DNA from: Ectopseudomonas alcaliphila
Lineage (GTDB): Bacteria; Pseudomonadota; Gammaproteobacteria; Pseudomonadales; Pseudomonadaceae
DNA: 64,000 bases
Reading direction: 5' to 3'
Assembly (NCBI RefSeq): GCF_900101755.1
Contig: NZ_FNAE01000011.1
Location: forward strand, 35,886 to 99,885
This document shows, one piece after another, positions 34,893-44,287 of the stretch; the stretch's first letter is position 1; every line of letters starts with the position of its first letter. Under the pieces are notes generated by a model, which did no database searches, was not told the DNA's origin, and saw only the letters and a list, made by a program, of their open reading frames with translations. Position numbers and translations under genes: made by a program.

Positions 34893-36968
34893 GTGAGCGA
34901 ACTGGCAGCTGTCTCCGTCACCGCGCTCAAGGGCGTGGGCGCCGCGCTGGCCGAGAAACTGGCCAAGGTCGGCCTGGAAAACCTGCAAGACGTCCTCTTT
35001 CACCTGCCGCTGCGCTATCAGGATCGCACCCGCATCACGCCCATCGGCGCATTGCGCCCGGGGCAGGATGCCGTGGTCGAGGGCATCGTTGCCGGTGCCG
35101 ACGTGGTCATGGGGCGGCGCCGCAGCCTGCTGGTGCGCCTGCAGGACGGCAGCGGCACGCTGAGCCTGCGCTTCTTCCACTTCAGCCAGGCGCAGAAGGA
35201 AGGCCTGAAACGCGGCACGGCGCTGCGCTGCTACGGCGAAGTGCGCCCTGGCGCTACCGGCCTGGAGATCTACCATCCGGAATACCGCGCGCAGAGCGGC
35301 GACGAACCGGCCCCGGTGGAGCAGAGCCTGACGCCCATCTACCCGACCACCGAGGGTCTGACCCAGCAACGTCTGCGCCAGCTCAGCCAGCAAGCACTGG
35401 CGCGCCTCGGCCCACGCAGCCTGCCAGACTGGCTGCCCGATGAGCTGGCCCGCGACTATCGCCTGGCGCCGCTGGACGAGGCTATCCGCTACCTGCACCG
35501 ACCGCCGCCGGACGCCGATGTCGAAGAGCTCGCCGAGGGCCGCCACTGGGCCCAGCATCGCCTGGCCTTCGAAGAGCTGCTGACCCATCAATTGTCCCTG
35601 CAGCGCCTGCGCGAACAGGTGCGTGCGCAGCAGGCGCCGGCCCTGCCGCCAGCGAAGCAGCTGCCACAGCAATACCTCGCCAACCTCGGCTTTGCCCCGA
35701 CTGGCGCGCAACAGCGCGTCGGCGCCGAGATCGCCTACGACCTGGCGCAGAGCGAGCCCATGCTGCGCCTGGTGCAGGGCGACGTTGGTGCCGGCAAGAC
35801 CGTGGTCGCCGCCCTGGCCGCCCTGCAGGCGCTGGAGGCCGGTTATCAGGTGGCGCTGATGGCGCCGACCGAGATCCTTGCCGAGCAGCACTTTCTCAAC
35901 TTCAGCAAATGGCTGGCACCGCTCGGCCTGGACGTCGCCTGGCTGGCCGGCAAGCTCAAGGGCAAGGCCCGCGCAGCCGCGCTGGAGCAGATCGCCGCCG
36001 GCTGCCCGATGGTGGTCGGCACCCATGCCCTGTTCCAGGGCGAAGTGAAGTTCAAGCGCCTGGCCCTGGTGATCATCGACGAGCAGCACCGCTTCGGCGT
36101 GCAGCAGCGCCTGGCGCTACGGCAGAAAGGCATCGACGGGCGCCTCAGCCCGCATCAGCTGATCATGACCGCCACGCCCATCCCGCGCACCCTGGCGATG
36201 AGCGCCTACGCCGACCTGGACACCTCGATCCTCGACGAACTGCCGCCGGGGCGCACCCCGGTCAATACCCTGGTGATCGCCGACAGCCGCCGCATCGAAG
36301 TGGTCGAGCGCGTACGCAATGCCTGCCAGCAGGGGCGCCAGGCCTATTGGGTGTGCACCCTGATCGAGGAATCCGAAGAGCTCACCTGCCAGGCCGCCGA
36401 GACCAGCTTCGAGGAGCTTTCCGCGGCACTGGGCGAGCTGCGCGTCGGCCTGATCCACGGGCGCATGAAGCCGGCCGAAAAGGCGGCAGTGATGGATGAG
36501 TTCAAGCAGGGCAAGCTGCAATTGCTGGTGGCCACCACGGTGATCGAGGTCGGTGTCGACGTGCCCAACGCCAGCCTGATGATCATCGAGAACCCCGAAC
36601 GCCTGGGCCTGGCCCAGTTGCACCAGCTACGTGGCCGGGTCGGCCGTGGCAGCGCCGCCAGCCATTGCGTGCTGCTTTACCATGCGCCGCTGTCGCAACT
36701 GGGCCGCGAACGCCTGGCGATCATGCGCGAAACCACCGACGGCTTCGTCATCGCCGAGAAGGATCTCGAACTGCGCGGCCCCGGTGAAATGCTCGGCACC
36801 CGGCAGACCGGTCTGCTGCAATTCAAGGTCGCCGATCTGATGCGCGATGCCGACCTGTTACCCGCCGTGCGCGATGCCGCGCAAGCTCTTCTGGAACATT
36901 GGCCGCAACATGTGGCTCCATTGCTGGAACGCTGGTTGCGTCACGGCCAGCAATACGGTCAAGTGTGA
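34893..36968 (+). CDS. recG: ATP-dependent DNA helicase RecG
   Basis: A GTG start opens a 691-residue protein. The N-terminal wedge/OB domain binds branched DNA. The helicase core has Walker A GDVGAGKTV near 294-302, the DEQH box (IIDEQHRFGV) near 394, TATPIPRTLAMS, and ERLGLAQLHQLRGRVGRG near the C-terminus. RecG remodels stalled replication forks and Holliday junctions. It is co-transcribed with oxyR. Confidence 0.97.
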   Translation: MSELAAVSVTALKGVGAALAEKLAKVGLENLQDVLFHLPLRYQDRTRITPIGALRPGQDAVVEGIVAGADVVMGRRRSLLVRLQDGSGTLSLRFFHFSQAQKEGLKRGTALRCYGEVRPGATGLEIYHPEYRAQSGDEPAPVEQSLTPIYPTTEGLTQQRLRQLSQQALARLGPRSLPDWLPDELARDYRLAPLDEAIRYLHRPPPDADVEELAEGRHWAQHRLAFEELLTHQLSLQRLREQVRAQQAPALPPAKQLPQQYLANLGFAPTGAQQRVGAEIAYDLAQSEPMLRLVQGDVGAGKTVVAALAALQALEAGYQVALMAPTEILAEQHFLNFSKWLAPLGLDVAWLAGKLKGKARAAALEQIAAGCPMVVGTHALFQGEVKFKRLALVIIDEQHRFGVQQRLALRQKGIDGRLSPHQLIMTATPIPRTLAMSAYADLDTSILDELPPGRTPVNTLVIADSRRIEVVERVRNACQQGRQAYWVCTLIEESEELTCQAAETSFEELSAALGELRVGLIHGRMKPAEKAAVMDEFKQGKLQLLVATTVIEVGVDVPNASLMIIENPERLGLAQLHQLRGRVGRGSAASHCVLLYHAPLSQLGRERLAIMRETTDGFVIAEKDLELRGPGEMLGTRQTGLLQFKVADLMRDADLLPAVRDAAQALLEHWPQHVAPLLERWLRHGQQYGQV

Positions 36969-37059
36969 ACCTGTTCACAGGACAACCGTCGCCACGAACC
37001 TTTGCGCAAATCCTCGCTGGTTATACTCCGAGGCACATGCGCCAACGCTGGATATCGAT

Positions 37060-38466
37060 ATGACTGAAGCCGCCCTCGCCGCCAACGCCTCTGCGCAGCC
37101 GCCCGCCGTGATCGTGCAACTGCTGGAAAAACTCGCCATACCCTATCAGGTATGCGCTGAGCGCCCGGATCAGCCAAGCGAGGCACGTCTGCAGGCCGTG
37201 CTGGTGGACGATGCCATCGGTGCCCTGCTGGTGCTCTATCCGCGTAGCCATATGCTGGATCTGTCGCGCCTGGCCGAACTGACCGGGCGCCAGCTCACGG
37301 CGGTCAAGCCGGAACGCCTTGAGCGCATGCTCGGCAAGCACAATCTGGCCGCCCTGCCGGGTTTACCGCCCCTGACCAGCTCGCCCTGCCTGTACGAAGA
37401 GCGTCTGCTGCAGGTGCCCAGTCTGCTGATCGAGTCCGGCCAGCCCGGTGTCTTGCTGGAAATCCCCACCGAAGCCTTCAAGGCGCTGCTGAGCAAGGCC
37501 AGCGCTGCGCGTTTCGGTGAGCCGGTCAGCGCGATCAAACCGAACCTTGATCGCCCGCATGATGACCGCGCGGAAATCACCCAGGCCGTGCAGGCCTTCA
37601 CTGCGCGCCGCATCCAGCAGCGCCTGGAAGAGACCATCGAGATTCCACCGCTGGCGGAAACCGCACAGAAGATCATCAAGCTGCGTGTCGACCCCAATGC
37701 CACCGTCGATGACATCACCGGCGTGGTCGAGACCGATCCTGCGCTGGCCGCCCAGGTAGTCAGTTGGGCAGCCTCGCCCTACTACGCGGCGCCCGGCAAG
37801 ATCCGCTCGGTGGAAGATGCCATCGTACGTGTGCTGGGCTTCGACCTGGTGATCAACCTGGCGCTCGGCCTCGCACTGGGCAAGACTTTGAGCCTGCCCA
37901 AGGATCAGCCGCAGCACGCCACCCCTTACTGGCAGCAAGCGATCTATACCGCTGCAGTGATCGAGGGCCTGACCCGCGCCATGCCGCGCGCACAGCGCCC
38001 GGAAGCCGGCCTGACCTACCTGGCCGGTCTGCTGCACAACTTCGGTTACCTGGTCCTGGCGCACGTGTTCCCACCGCACTTCTCGTTGATCTGCCGTCAC
38101 CTGGAGGTCAACCCGCACCTGCCTGCCGGGCATATCGAGCAGCACCTGCTGGGTATCACCCGCGAGCAGATCGGTGCCTGGCTGATGCGCCACTGGGATA
38201 TGCCGGAAGAGCTGTCCAGCGCCCTGCGCTTTCAGCACGACCCGTCTTATGCCGGCGACAGCGCGGCCTTCCCCAACCTGGTGTGCCTGGCGGTCAGCCT
38301 GCTGCGCAACCGGGGTATCGGTGCCGGGCCGCAGAGCGAGATTCCTGATGAGCTGTTCGACGCCCTGGGGCTGACCCGGGAAAAAGCCGAGGACGCGGTG
38401 AGCAAGGTACTCAGTGCCGAGGTCGCCCTGCGTGAACTGGCAGCGCAGTTCCAACAGCCGCACTGA
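37060..38466 (+). CDS. YbaK-like plus HDOD domain protein
   Basis: The chosen ATG at 37060 gives 468 residues starting MTEAALAANASAQPPAVIVQLL. Residues 1-165 resemble the YbaK/ProX aminoacyl-tRNA deacylase fold (VVLV-type core with TGRQLTAVKPERLERMLGKHN). Residues 200-400 are an HDOD domain (IPPLAETAQKIIKLRVDPNATVDDI, LAGLLHNFGYLVLAHVFPPH) that lacks phosphohydrolase metal residues. HDOD proteins act in signalling and cell-cycle or chemotaxis control in Pseudomonas. The gene lies after recG, where P. aeruginosa has a similar gene. No strong Shine-Dalgarno was seen. Confidence 0.85.
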   Translation: MTEAALAANASAQPPAVIVQLLEKLAIPYQVCAERPDQPSEARLQAVLVDDAIGALLVLYPRSHMLDLSRLAELTGRQLTAVKPERLERMLGKHNLAALPGLPPLTSSPCLYEERLLQVPSLLIESGQPGVLLEIPTEAFKALLSKASAARFGEPVSAIKPNLDRPHDDRAEITQAVQAFTARRIQQRLEETIEIPPLAETAQKIIKLRVDPNATVDDITGVVETDPALAAQVVSWAASPYYAAPGKIRSVEDAIVRVLGFDLVINLALGLALGKTLSLPKDQPQHATPYWQQAIYTAAVIEGLTRAMPRAQRPEAGLTYLAGLLHNFGYLVLAHVFPPHFSLICRHLEVNPHLPAGHIEQHLLGITREQIGAWLMRHWDMPEELSSALRFQHDPSYAGDSAAFPNLVCLAVSLLRNRGIGAGPQSEIPDELFDALGLTREKAEDAVSKVLSAEVALRELAAQFQQPH

Positions 38467-38565
38467 GCGGCTGCGGCTCAGGTTCCTGCGCCCTCCCCCT
38501 GAGGCCTGCCTTCCTGCCTGCCGTCTTGCGTAGTTGCTCGCGAGCGGCCGGCGCTCCGGGCCGCC

Positions 38566-39318
38566 CTACTGCTTGCCCACGGCCTTGCGTAGCTGCTCGC
38601 GGCGTTCGGCGAATAGCTGCGGCACCACTTCCAGGCTGATGGCCAGCAGCTGGCTGACGCTGGGATGCTCGTACAGAGCCACATACTCGGCAAGCTGATC
38701 ACTGGGCATCTGCCGATAGGCATAGAACATGAAGGTTTCCACCGCCTGCTCGCTGGATTGGCGAATGGCGTCCGCCTGTTTTTGCGTCTGCGCCTGCAGT
38801 TCGGTCTCGCTGAGATTTTCGCCCCGTGCTCTTAGCGCCAACAAGGCCTGGGTCTTGCCGACTTCGTAACGCAGCAGGCTGGCCAGTTCGGTGGTGCGCG
38901 CGGCAGCGTCGAGACGCTTCACCAGATCAAGGCGCGCGCCTCGTGGCGGCTGCTCCTGCAGGCGCTGGCGGTATTCGGCCAGGCCTTCGAGTTGCTCACC
39001 GACCGCCCGCTCGGCGGCGGTGAAGCGCTGCGCCAGCGGGCTATCGAGACGCTCACGGGCCTGCTCGCCTTGCGCCGCATCGAAGCGGGCCCCGACGCGC
39101 TTGGCCAGGTCCAGACAAAAGACTTCGCCAGCGAACAACTGAGCGAGTCGCTTCTGCTGGGCTTCATCCTGGCCACGCTGCAGCAACGGCGCGCTCTGTT
39201 CGCAGAGCAGATGAATACCGGCGAGCTCGAACAGTGGTAACAGGGCTTTGGCAGACGCTGACTCGGCCCGCGCCGTGGTGGCGGCCAGCAACAGCAGGGG
39301 TAGCAGGAAAAGACGCAT
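38566..39318 (-). CDS. Hypothetical exported protein (DUF2059-like)
   Basis: The ATG at 39318 gives 250 residues with a signal peptide (MRLFLLPLLLLAATTARA). The mature part is helical with repeated glutamine/arginine/alanine coils and a C-terminal segment FMFYAYRQMPSDQLAEYVALYEHPSVSQLL, which resembles DUF2059 proteins of the periplasm. No enzymatic motif is visible. Function is unknown. Confidence 0.7.
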   Translation of the reverse strand: MRLFLLPLLLLAATTARAESASAKALLPLFELAGIHLLCEQSAPLLQRGQDEAQQKRLAQLFAGEVFCLDLAKRVGARFDAAQGEQARERLDSPLAQRFTAAERAVGEQLEGLAEYRQRLQEQPPRGARLDLVKRLDAAARTTELASLLRYEVGKTQALLALRARGENLSETELQAQTQKQADAIRQSSEQAVETFMFYAYRQMPSDQLAEYVALYEHPSVSQLLAISLEVVPQLFAERREQLRKAVGKQ

Positions 39319-39399
39319 GGTCAGGCTTTCCACAGGAACGTCCTGGCAGCCTAACCAAAGCGCAGCGTCGCGGCCAGCCGCGACGCGCAGCGGTGCCGA

Positions 39400-39795
39400 T
39401 CAGGCGGCCTTTTTCGGGGCCTCGGCCTTTTTCTTCGGCATCAGATACTTGGTCAGACCCTGGAACCACATGACCAGCGCCGGGTTGCCCTGGATCTGGA
39501 TGTCCTTGTTCTGGATGCCCTGCATGAAGGCCAGCTGCTTGTTCTTTGCCGTCATGGTTTCGAAGCCGTAGGCGGCGTCCTTGAAGCCGATGGCGAAGGC
39601 AGGGTCCTTGGCGGTGCCGCGCTTGCTGGTCACGCGCTGACCGGCCACGATGAAATGGCGGGCGACCTTGCCATCCAGCGTATGCAGTTGGAAGACCATA
39701 TCGCGACCTTCGAGCTGCTGGCGGAACGCCGGATTTTCACGGCTGGCCTTAGCCATGAGGCGGCCCAGCATCCACAGAAGAAAACGGAATTTCAT
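39400..39795 (-). CDS. SCP2-like small protein
   Basis: A 131-residue protein (MKFRFLLWMLGRLM at the start) contains FAIGFKDAAYGFETM and IQIQGNPALVMWFQGLTKYL, similar to SCP2 sterol-carrier-like domains in Pseudomonas. A lysine/alanine-rich tail ends the protein. It could bind a lipid, but this is inferred from fold resemblance only. It lies between an exported protein gene and the HU gene. Confidence 0.7.
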   Translation of the reverse strand: MKFRFLLWMLGRLMAKASRENPAFRQQLEGRDMVFQLHTLDGKVARHFIVAGQRVTSKRGTAKDPAFAIGFKDAAYGFETMTAKNKQLAFMQGIQNKDIQIQGNPALVMWFQGLTKYLMPKKKAEAPKKAA

Positions 39796-39913
39796 GCACT
39801 GGCACTCGTGATCGAAGATGATGGCCGCGCATTGTAGTGGTTTTCTTGCAGGACTACAGCCTGTCTAAAGCATGGCTGTATCGGCGAATTTCGCAGCTTG
39901 GCTGCGTAGGGGG

Positions 39914-39939
39914 AACCCGGAGCCGAGCGGCTCCGGGTT
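39914..39939 (-). terminator. Terminator-like hairpin after hup
   Basis: Perfect 11-base arms AACCCGGAGCC and GGCTCCGGGTT enclose GAGC, eight bases past the HU stop. On the minus strand only two T follow the stem, so termination efficiency is uncertain. Confidence 0.6.
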
Positions 39940-39946
39940 AACGAGC

Positions 39947-40219
39947 TCAGTTGACCGCGTCTTTCAGGGACTTGCCCGGTTTGAAGGCGACGGTGTTGCT
40001 GGCCTTGATCTTCACCGGCTGGCCGGTTTGCGGGTTTTTCCCGGTGCGGGCGCCACGGTGGCGCTGGACGAAGGTACCGAAGCCAACCAGGGTCACACTG
40101 TCCTTGCGGTTCAGTGCACCGGTGATTTCTTCCAGTACGGCGTTGAGTACACGATTGGCCTGATCCTTGGTCAGATCAGCCTTTTCGGCGATGGCGGCGG
40201 CGAGTTCCGGTTTACGCAT
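39947..40219 (-). CDS. hupB: DNA-binding protein HU
   Basis: The ATG at 40219 follows AAAGAGG and gives 90 residues beginning MRKPELAAAIAEKADLTKDQANRVL, with the DNA-binding arm GFGTFVQRHRGARTGKNPQTG. It is an HU-beta-type nucleoid protein that bends DNA. Neighbouring rubB matches the order in P. aeruginosa; HU paralogues exist, so the letter is provisional. Confidence 0.93.
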   Translation of the reverse strand: MRKPELAAAIAEKADLTKDQANRVLNAVLEEITGALNRKDSVTLVGFGTFVQRHRGARTGKNPQTGQPVKIKASNTVAFKPGKSLKDAVN

Positions 40220-40407
40220 AGATGCCTCTTTGACGGTTTTTTGTTGTTGTGTCCGTGCTGTCCTTCCAGAACAGCGCCCAAGGCGCCGCAACAGCTCTGC
40301 GCTGCGGCAGACCTTTGGGAGAATGGCATGCCGCATCGCACTGCGCCAGTCTCGTCGGACAGTTTAACCAGGCAATTTCGTGGCGTATCCGACAGAACGG
40401 CAGGCAA

Positions 40408-41556
40408 TCATGCCAGCAGCGCCGGCAACTCCTTGTTCAGTGCCAGTTTCTCCTGCACGGCAGCGCCGGTCAGCGCATAACCGAGCAGCGCTCCGGAAGC
40501 CTCGCGGCAGAGCGCCTTGATGTCGCTGCCGCTGCCTTCGACCGTCCATTCGCCCTGGCTGCCACGCGGTGGCGGCGAGACCACCAGCGGGCACACCGGC
40601 GTCTTTACCGTCACCGGCATCGGCCCATAGCTGACCGCCGTCGGTTCACCGGCCAGGGTCTTGGCCAGCGCCCGGGCGCAGGCCATCAGCGGCATGACGT
40701 AGAGCAGGTTGAGGCCATCGACCTCGGCGCAGTCACCCAGGGCGTAGATGTTGGCGTGCGAGGTACGCAGTTGGCGGTCGACCATCACCCCACGGTTGAT
40801 GTCGAGACCGGCTGCCGCAGCGAGCGCGGTGCGCGGGCGCAGGCCGACGGCCGAGACCACCGCGTCGCACGGAATCAGGCGGCCATCGGACAGCGTCGCC
40901 TGCAGCGCATCGCCTTGGCGGTCGAGGCTGGCCAGCACCGGGCCAAGATGGAAACGCACGCCCAGGCCTTCCAGGCCGGCTTGCACGGCAGAGGCCGCTG
41001 CCGGATGCAACAGGCCGGGCATCACCTGTTCGCAGGGTGCCAGCAACTCGACCTCATAGCCGCCGGCACTGAGGTCATTGGCGAACTCGCAGCCAATCAG
41101 GCCGGCGCCGAGGATCAGCACGCGACGTTTGCCGGCCACGGCGCTGCGAAAACGCGCGTAGTCCTCCAGATCATTGATCGGGAACACCGCGTCCTGGGCA
41201 TCACCCTCCACCGGTACGCGAATCGGCTCGGCGCCCCAGGCCAGCACCAGATCGCGGTAGGGCACGGCTTCCTCGCCGATCCACAAGCGCTTGTGGCCAG
41301 GGTCGATGCCGGTGATGTGGGTATGGGTGCGAATCTCCGCATTGAGCTGCTCGGCCATGGCGCCGGCTTCGGCCATGGCCAGACCGTCGGCATCCTTGTT
41401 CTTGCCGAAGCCGGTAGAGAGCATCGGCTTGGAATAGGAGCGGCCGTCGTCAGCGGTGATCAGCAGCAAGGGCGTCTGCGTGTCGAGCTTGCGCCACTCC
41501 TTGGCCAGGTTGTAACCCGCCAGGCCGGTCCCGATGATGACGACTGGTGCACTCAT
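40408..41556 (-). CDS. rubB: Rubredoxin-NAD(+) reductase
   Basis: This 382-residue FAD protein has MSAPVVIIGTGLAGYNLAKE (FAD site), ILGAGLIGCEFANDL (NAD site near 150-165) and NIYALGDCAEVDGL (FAD contact) and ends LNKELPALLA. It matches Pseudomonas rubredoxin reductase, which passes electrons from NADH to rubredoxin for alkane hydroxylase or oxygen-stress reactions. In P. aeruginosa the rubredoxin genes lie right upstream, but no rubredoxin frame is present in the following 320 bases here. Confidence 0.9.
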   Translation of the reverse strand: MSAPVVIIGTGLAGYNLAKEWRKLDTQTPLLLITADDGRSYSKPMLSTGFGKNKDADGLAMAEAGAMAEQLNAEIRTHTHITGIDPGHKRLWIGEEAVPYRDLVLAWGAEPIRVPVEGDAQDAVFPINDLEDYARFRSAVAGKRRVLILGAGLIGCEFANDLSAGGYEVELLAPCEQVMPGLLHPAAASAVQAGLEGLGVRFHLGPVLASLDRQGDALQATLSDGRLIPCDAVVSAVGLRPRTALAAAAGLDINRGVMVDRQLRTSHANIYALGDCAEVDGLNLLYVMPLMACARALAKTLAGEPTAVSYGPMPVTVKTPVCPLVVSPPPRGSQGEWTVEGSGSDIKALCREASGALLGYALTGAAVQEKLALNKELPALLA

Positions 41557-41878
41557 GCTGTGATTCCTCGCTACACAAACGACGCGACGGCCCGCTGACC
41601 GTCACCATTGATCCAGAAGGGTTCAGGTGCGCCCGATTACATCGAGGCGCCCTTCTCCACACCTGCCCCAAGGCTGACACGTCTTCTGGGGAAAGGGGCG
41701 GGATCACACCCTACTGGATCGGGCGACAGCTGGCCAGAAGCGACTCGGCAGGCCAACCAGAGGTTGGGTGTCGCGCCGCAGCGGGAAGAAACTCGCTCGT
41801 GCTTACGCCTTTGCAGCGCAGCGGGGATCTGTATCGAGAAAAAACCGCCCGACAGCGCGGGCGGTTCGTTGGGCGGTC
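41557..41878. other. Intergenic region between rubB and an outer-membrane protein gene
   Basis: The 322 bases contain the terminator of the outer-membrane protein gene at their right side and the rubB upstream region at the left. No rubredoxin-like CxxC frame, RNA gene or repeat was recognised in it. Confidence 0.5.
41838..41866 (-). terminator. Rho-independent terminator after outer-membrane protein gene
   Basis: On the minus strand ACCGCCCG (41858-41865) and CGGGCGGT (41844-41851) form a stem with a six-base loop, followed by TTTTTT. Confidence 0.88.
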
Positions 41879-42634
41879 TTAGAACGCCAGGCCAACGCGC
41901 AGGCCTACCTGTTCCTGCTTGAGCTTGCTGCGCTCGGCGACGGCACTGTTGCTGTCGAGCTCATAGCGGGTCTGGGTGTAGTACAGGCTGGTGCTGATCG
42001 GCAGGTTGTTGATGCCCTTGTTCCACAGCATGGTCAGCTCACCGTAGGGATTGACCTTGTCCTTGAGGTCCACGGAGTCGCTGTCGCCATCGACCTTCAG
42101 GCGCGCTTCGGAATTGATGGAGTAGCGTGCCCCCACTTCCAGGCGCAGGGTGTAGTCCGGGGTCAGGTAGTTGTAGCCGAGGCCGGCCTTGGCGAAGGGC
42201 GATTTGCTGGTCAGCTTGACGTTGCTGTCGAACGGACCGACGTCGTCCTGCTCGATACGGCCCCAGTCGTAACCACCACCGACGATCACGTCGACGTAGT
42301 TGTTGGTGCTCAACGCGGCGCGCAGGCCGAGGTCGATATCGGCACGTGCGGACTTGTATTCCACATCGTCCTTGTCACGGTATTGGCCTTCGATGCCCGC
42401 CTGGTAGATGAAGCCTTCCTGCCCGGTCAGCTTGTTACCGAAGTGGTAGAACAGACCGCCCTGATTGAGGCGCTCCTTGTCGCTTTCATCGTCCACGGTG
42501 AGCTTGTACTGGTTGTGCGAAGCGATGACACCGAAGGTCGAGATGGGGTCGGTGACCGAGTCTGCATAGGCCTGCGAGGCGCCCGCCAGGCACAGGGCGA
42601 GTGTTGCTTTGGGGGTTATGCTGGACAGCTGCAT
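41879..42634 (-). CDS. Outer membrane beta-barrel protein
   Basis: The 251-residue protein has a signal peptide ending near YADS, then alternating hydrophobic/polar strands (ADIDLGLRAALSTNNYVDVIVGGGYDWG, AKAGLGYNYL, YTLRLEVGARYSI) and ends in QVGLRVGLAF, where the terminal phenylalanine is the usual barrel assembly signal. It is probably an 8- to 10-stranded outer-membrane barrel. No named porin family was recognised. Confidence 0.8.
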   Translation of the reverse strand: MQLSSITPKATLALCLAGASQAYADSVTDPISTFGVIASHNQYKLTVDDESDKERLNQGGLFYHFGNKLTGQEGFIYQAGIEGQYRDKDDVEYKSARADIDLGLRAALSTNNYVDVIVGGGYDWGRIEQDDVGPFDSNVKLTSKSPFAKAGLGYNYLTPDYTLRLEVGARYSINSEARLKVDGDSDSVDLKDKVNPYGELTMLWNKGINNLPISTSLYYTQTRYELDSNSAVAERSKLKQEQVGLRVGLAF

Positions 42635-42884
42635 GACGATTTCCTTGGCAATGAGTGGATAACGCCGCTCACCGGGAGGTGGGACGCAAGTACCTAGACT
42701 GCCTCTGCCAGGAGGGATTCGACTAACCCGACGAACGGTAATAGTCCTTGCTGCACAAGGATTTGCGGAGCTTTTCTGAGAGCGAAGCTGACCGATCGAT
42801 CATAAGCGAAACGCTGATTTCGACGCAGGCCAGAGGAGATGCGGCCTGACCGGGTAGCGAGCCCCCGGCCAGGCGCACGAAAAA

Positions 42885-44225
42885 TCAATCCAGCTTGACC
42901 ACCTTGGCCATGATCACCTTGGGCCCCTTCATCTTCTTGACGATGATGCGCAGGCCATCGGTTTCCAGCACTTCCTCTTCGTCAGGCATGCGCTTGAGGG
43001 TCTCGTAGATCAGCCCGGCGAGGGTCTCGGCCTCGATATGGTCGAGGTCGACGCCCAGCAGTCGCTCGACCTTGGCCAGCGGCGTGTCGCCACGCACCAG
43101 CAACTTGCCCGGCTGGTAGGCGAGGATGCCGCGCTCGGCCTTGCGGTGTTCGTCCTGAATATCGCCCACCAGGGCTTCGAGCACGTCTTCCATGGTCAGG
43201 TAGCCGATCACCTTGCCGTCGGCCTCCTCGACCAGGGCGAAATGCGCGCCGCCCTGGCGGAACTGCTCCAGCAGCTGCGACAGCGGCATGTGCCGGCTGA
43301 CGCGCTCGAGCGGGTGCATCAGATCGGCCAGTTTCAGCGCCGATGGCAACATCTCCAGCAGCGACAGGTGCAGCAGCAGATCCTTGATGTGCAGCACGCC
43401 GACGAACTCGCCCTTGCTCTCGTCGAAGATCGGGTAGCGGCTGTACTTGTGGCGGCGGAAGGTGGTGAACACCTGATCCAGACTGGCGTTGAGCTCGAGA
43501 AAGATCAGGTCTTCGCGCGAGTTGGCCCAGTCCACCACCTCCAGTTCGCCCAGTTCGACCGCCGAAGCCAGCACGCGCAGGTCCTGGTCGTTGTCACTGG
43601 TGGCGCGGCTGGAGTGCAGGATCAGCTTGAGCTCTTCACGACTGTAATGATGCTCGTGGTGCGGCCCCGGCTCGCCTTGCCCGGCGATGCGCAGGATGGC
43701 GTTGGCGCTGGCGTTGAGCACGAAGATCGCCGGGTACATCAGCCAGTAGAAGGCGTACAGCGGCGCGGCCGTCCACAGCGACAGCAGCTCGGGCTTGCGG
43801 ATCGCCCAGGACTTGGGCGCCAGCTCGCCGATGACGATGTGCAGGTAGGAGATGATCGAGAATGCAGTGAAGAAGGCGATGCCGTGAATCAGCTTGGGCG
43901 ACTCCACGCCAATCGCTACCAGCAGCGGCGTAAGCAGCTCGGCGAAGGCCGGCTCACCGACCCAGCCAAGCCCCAGCGATGCCAGGGTGATACCCAGCTG
44001 ACAGGCTGACAGATAGGCGTCCATCTGGTTGTGCACGGTGCGCAGTATATGTCCGCGCCAGCCATGGGCCTCGGCTAGGGCGTCGACCTTGGTCGCGCGC
44101 AGACGCACGATGGCGAACTCCGCGGCGACGAAGAAGCCATTGAGCAAAACCAGGAACAGGGCGAACAGCATGAGGCCGAAGTCGGCGAAGTAGGCAGAAA
44201 CGGGGAGACTCGTGGAGGGGTCCAT
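42885..44225 (-). CDS. CNNM/CorC family membrane protein (hemolysin-related, CBS domains)
   Basis: The 446-residue protein has an N-terminal DUF21/CNNM region with four helices (LMLFALFLVLLNGFFVAAEFAIVRLRATKV onward), a pair of CBS domains around 215-340 (YSRYPIFDESKGEFVGVLHIKDLLL), and a C-terminal CorC_HlyC domain. Related proteins influence magnesium or cobalt efflux. It sits upstream of the phoR end with the same orientation and about 60 bases apart; a link to phosphate control is not shown. Confidence 0.88.
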   Translation of the reverse strand: MDPSTSLPVSAYFADFGLMLFALFLVLLNGFFVAAEFAIVRLRATKVDALAEAHGWRGHILRTVHNQMDAYLSACQLGITLASLGLGWVGEPAFAELLTPLLVAIGVESPKLIHGIAFFTAFSIISYLHIVIGELAPKSWAIRKPELLSLWTAAPLYAFYWLMYPAIFVLNASANAILRIAGQGEPGPHHEHHYSREELKLILHSSRATSDNDQDLRVLASAVELGELEVVDWANSREDLIFLELNASLDQVFTTFRRHKYSRYPIFDESKGEFVGVLHIKDLLLHLSLLEMLPSALKLADLMHPLERVSRHMPLSQLLEQFRQGGAHFALVEEADGKVIGYLTMEDVLEALVGDIQDEHRKAERGILAYQPGKLLVRGDTPLAKVERLLGVDLDHIEAETLAGLIYETLKRMPDEEEVLETDGLRIIVKKMKGPKVIMAKVVKLD

Positions 44226-44287
44226 GAAGGTTCGGGATGGCCAGTGATCGCTAGAGGTTGGAGCTTCGCCGCGTCGAATGCAAGCAC

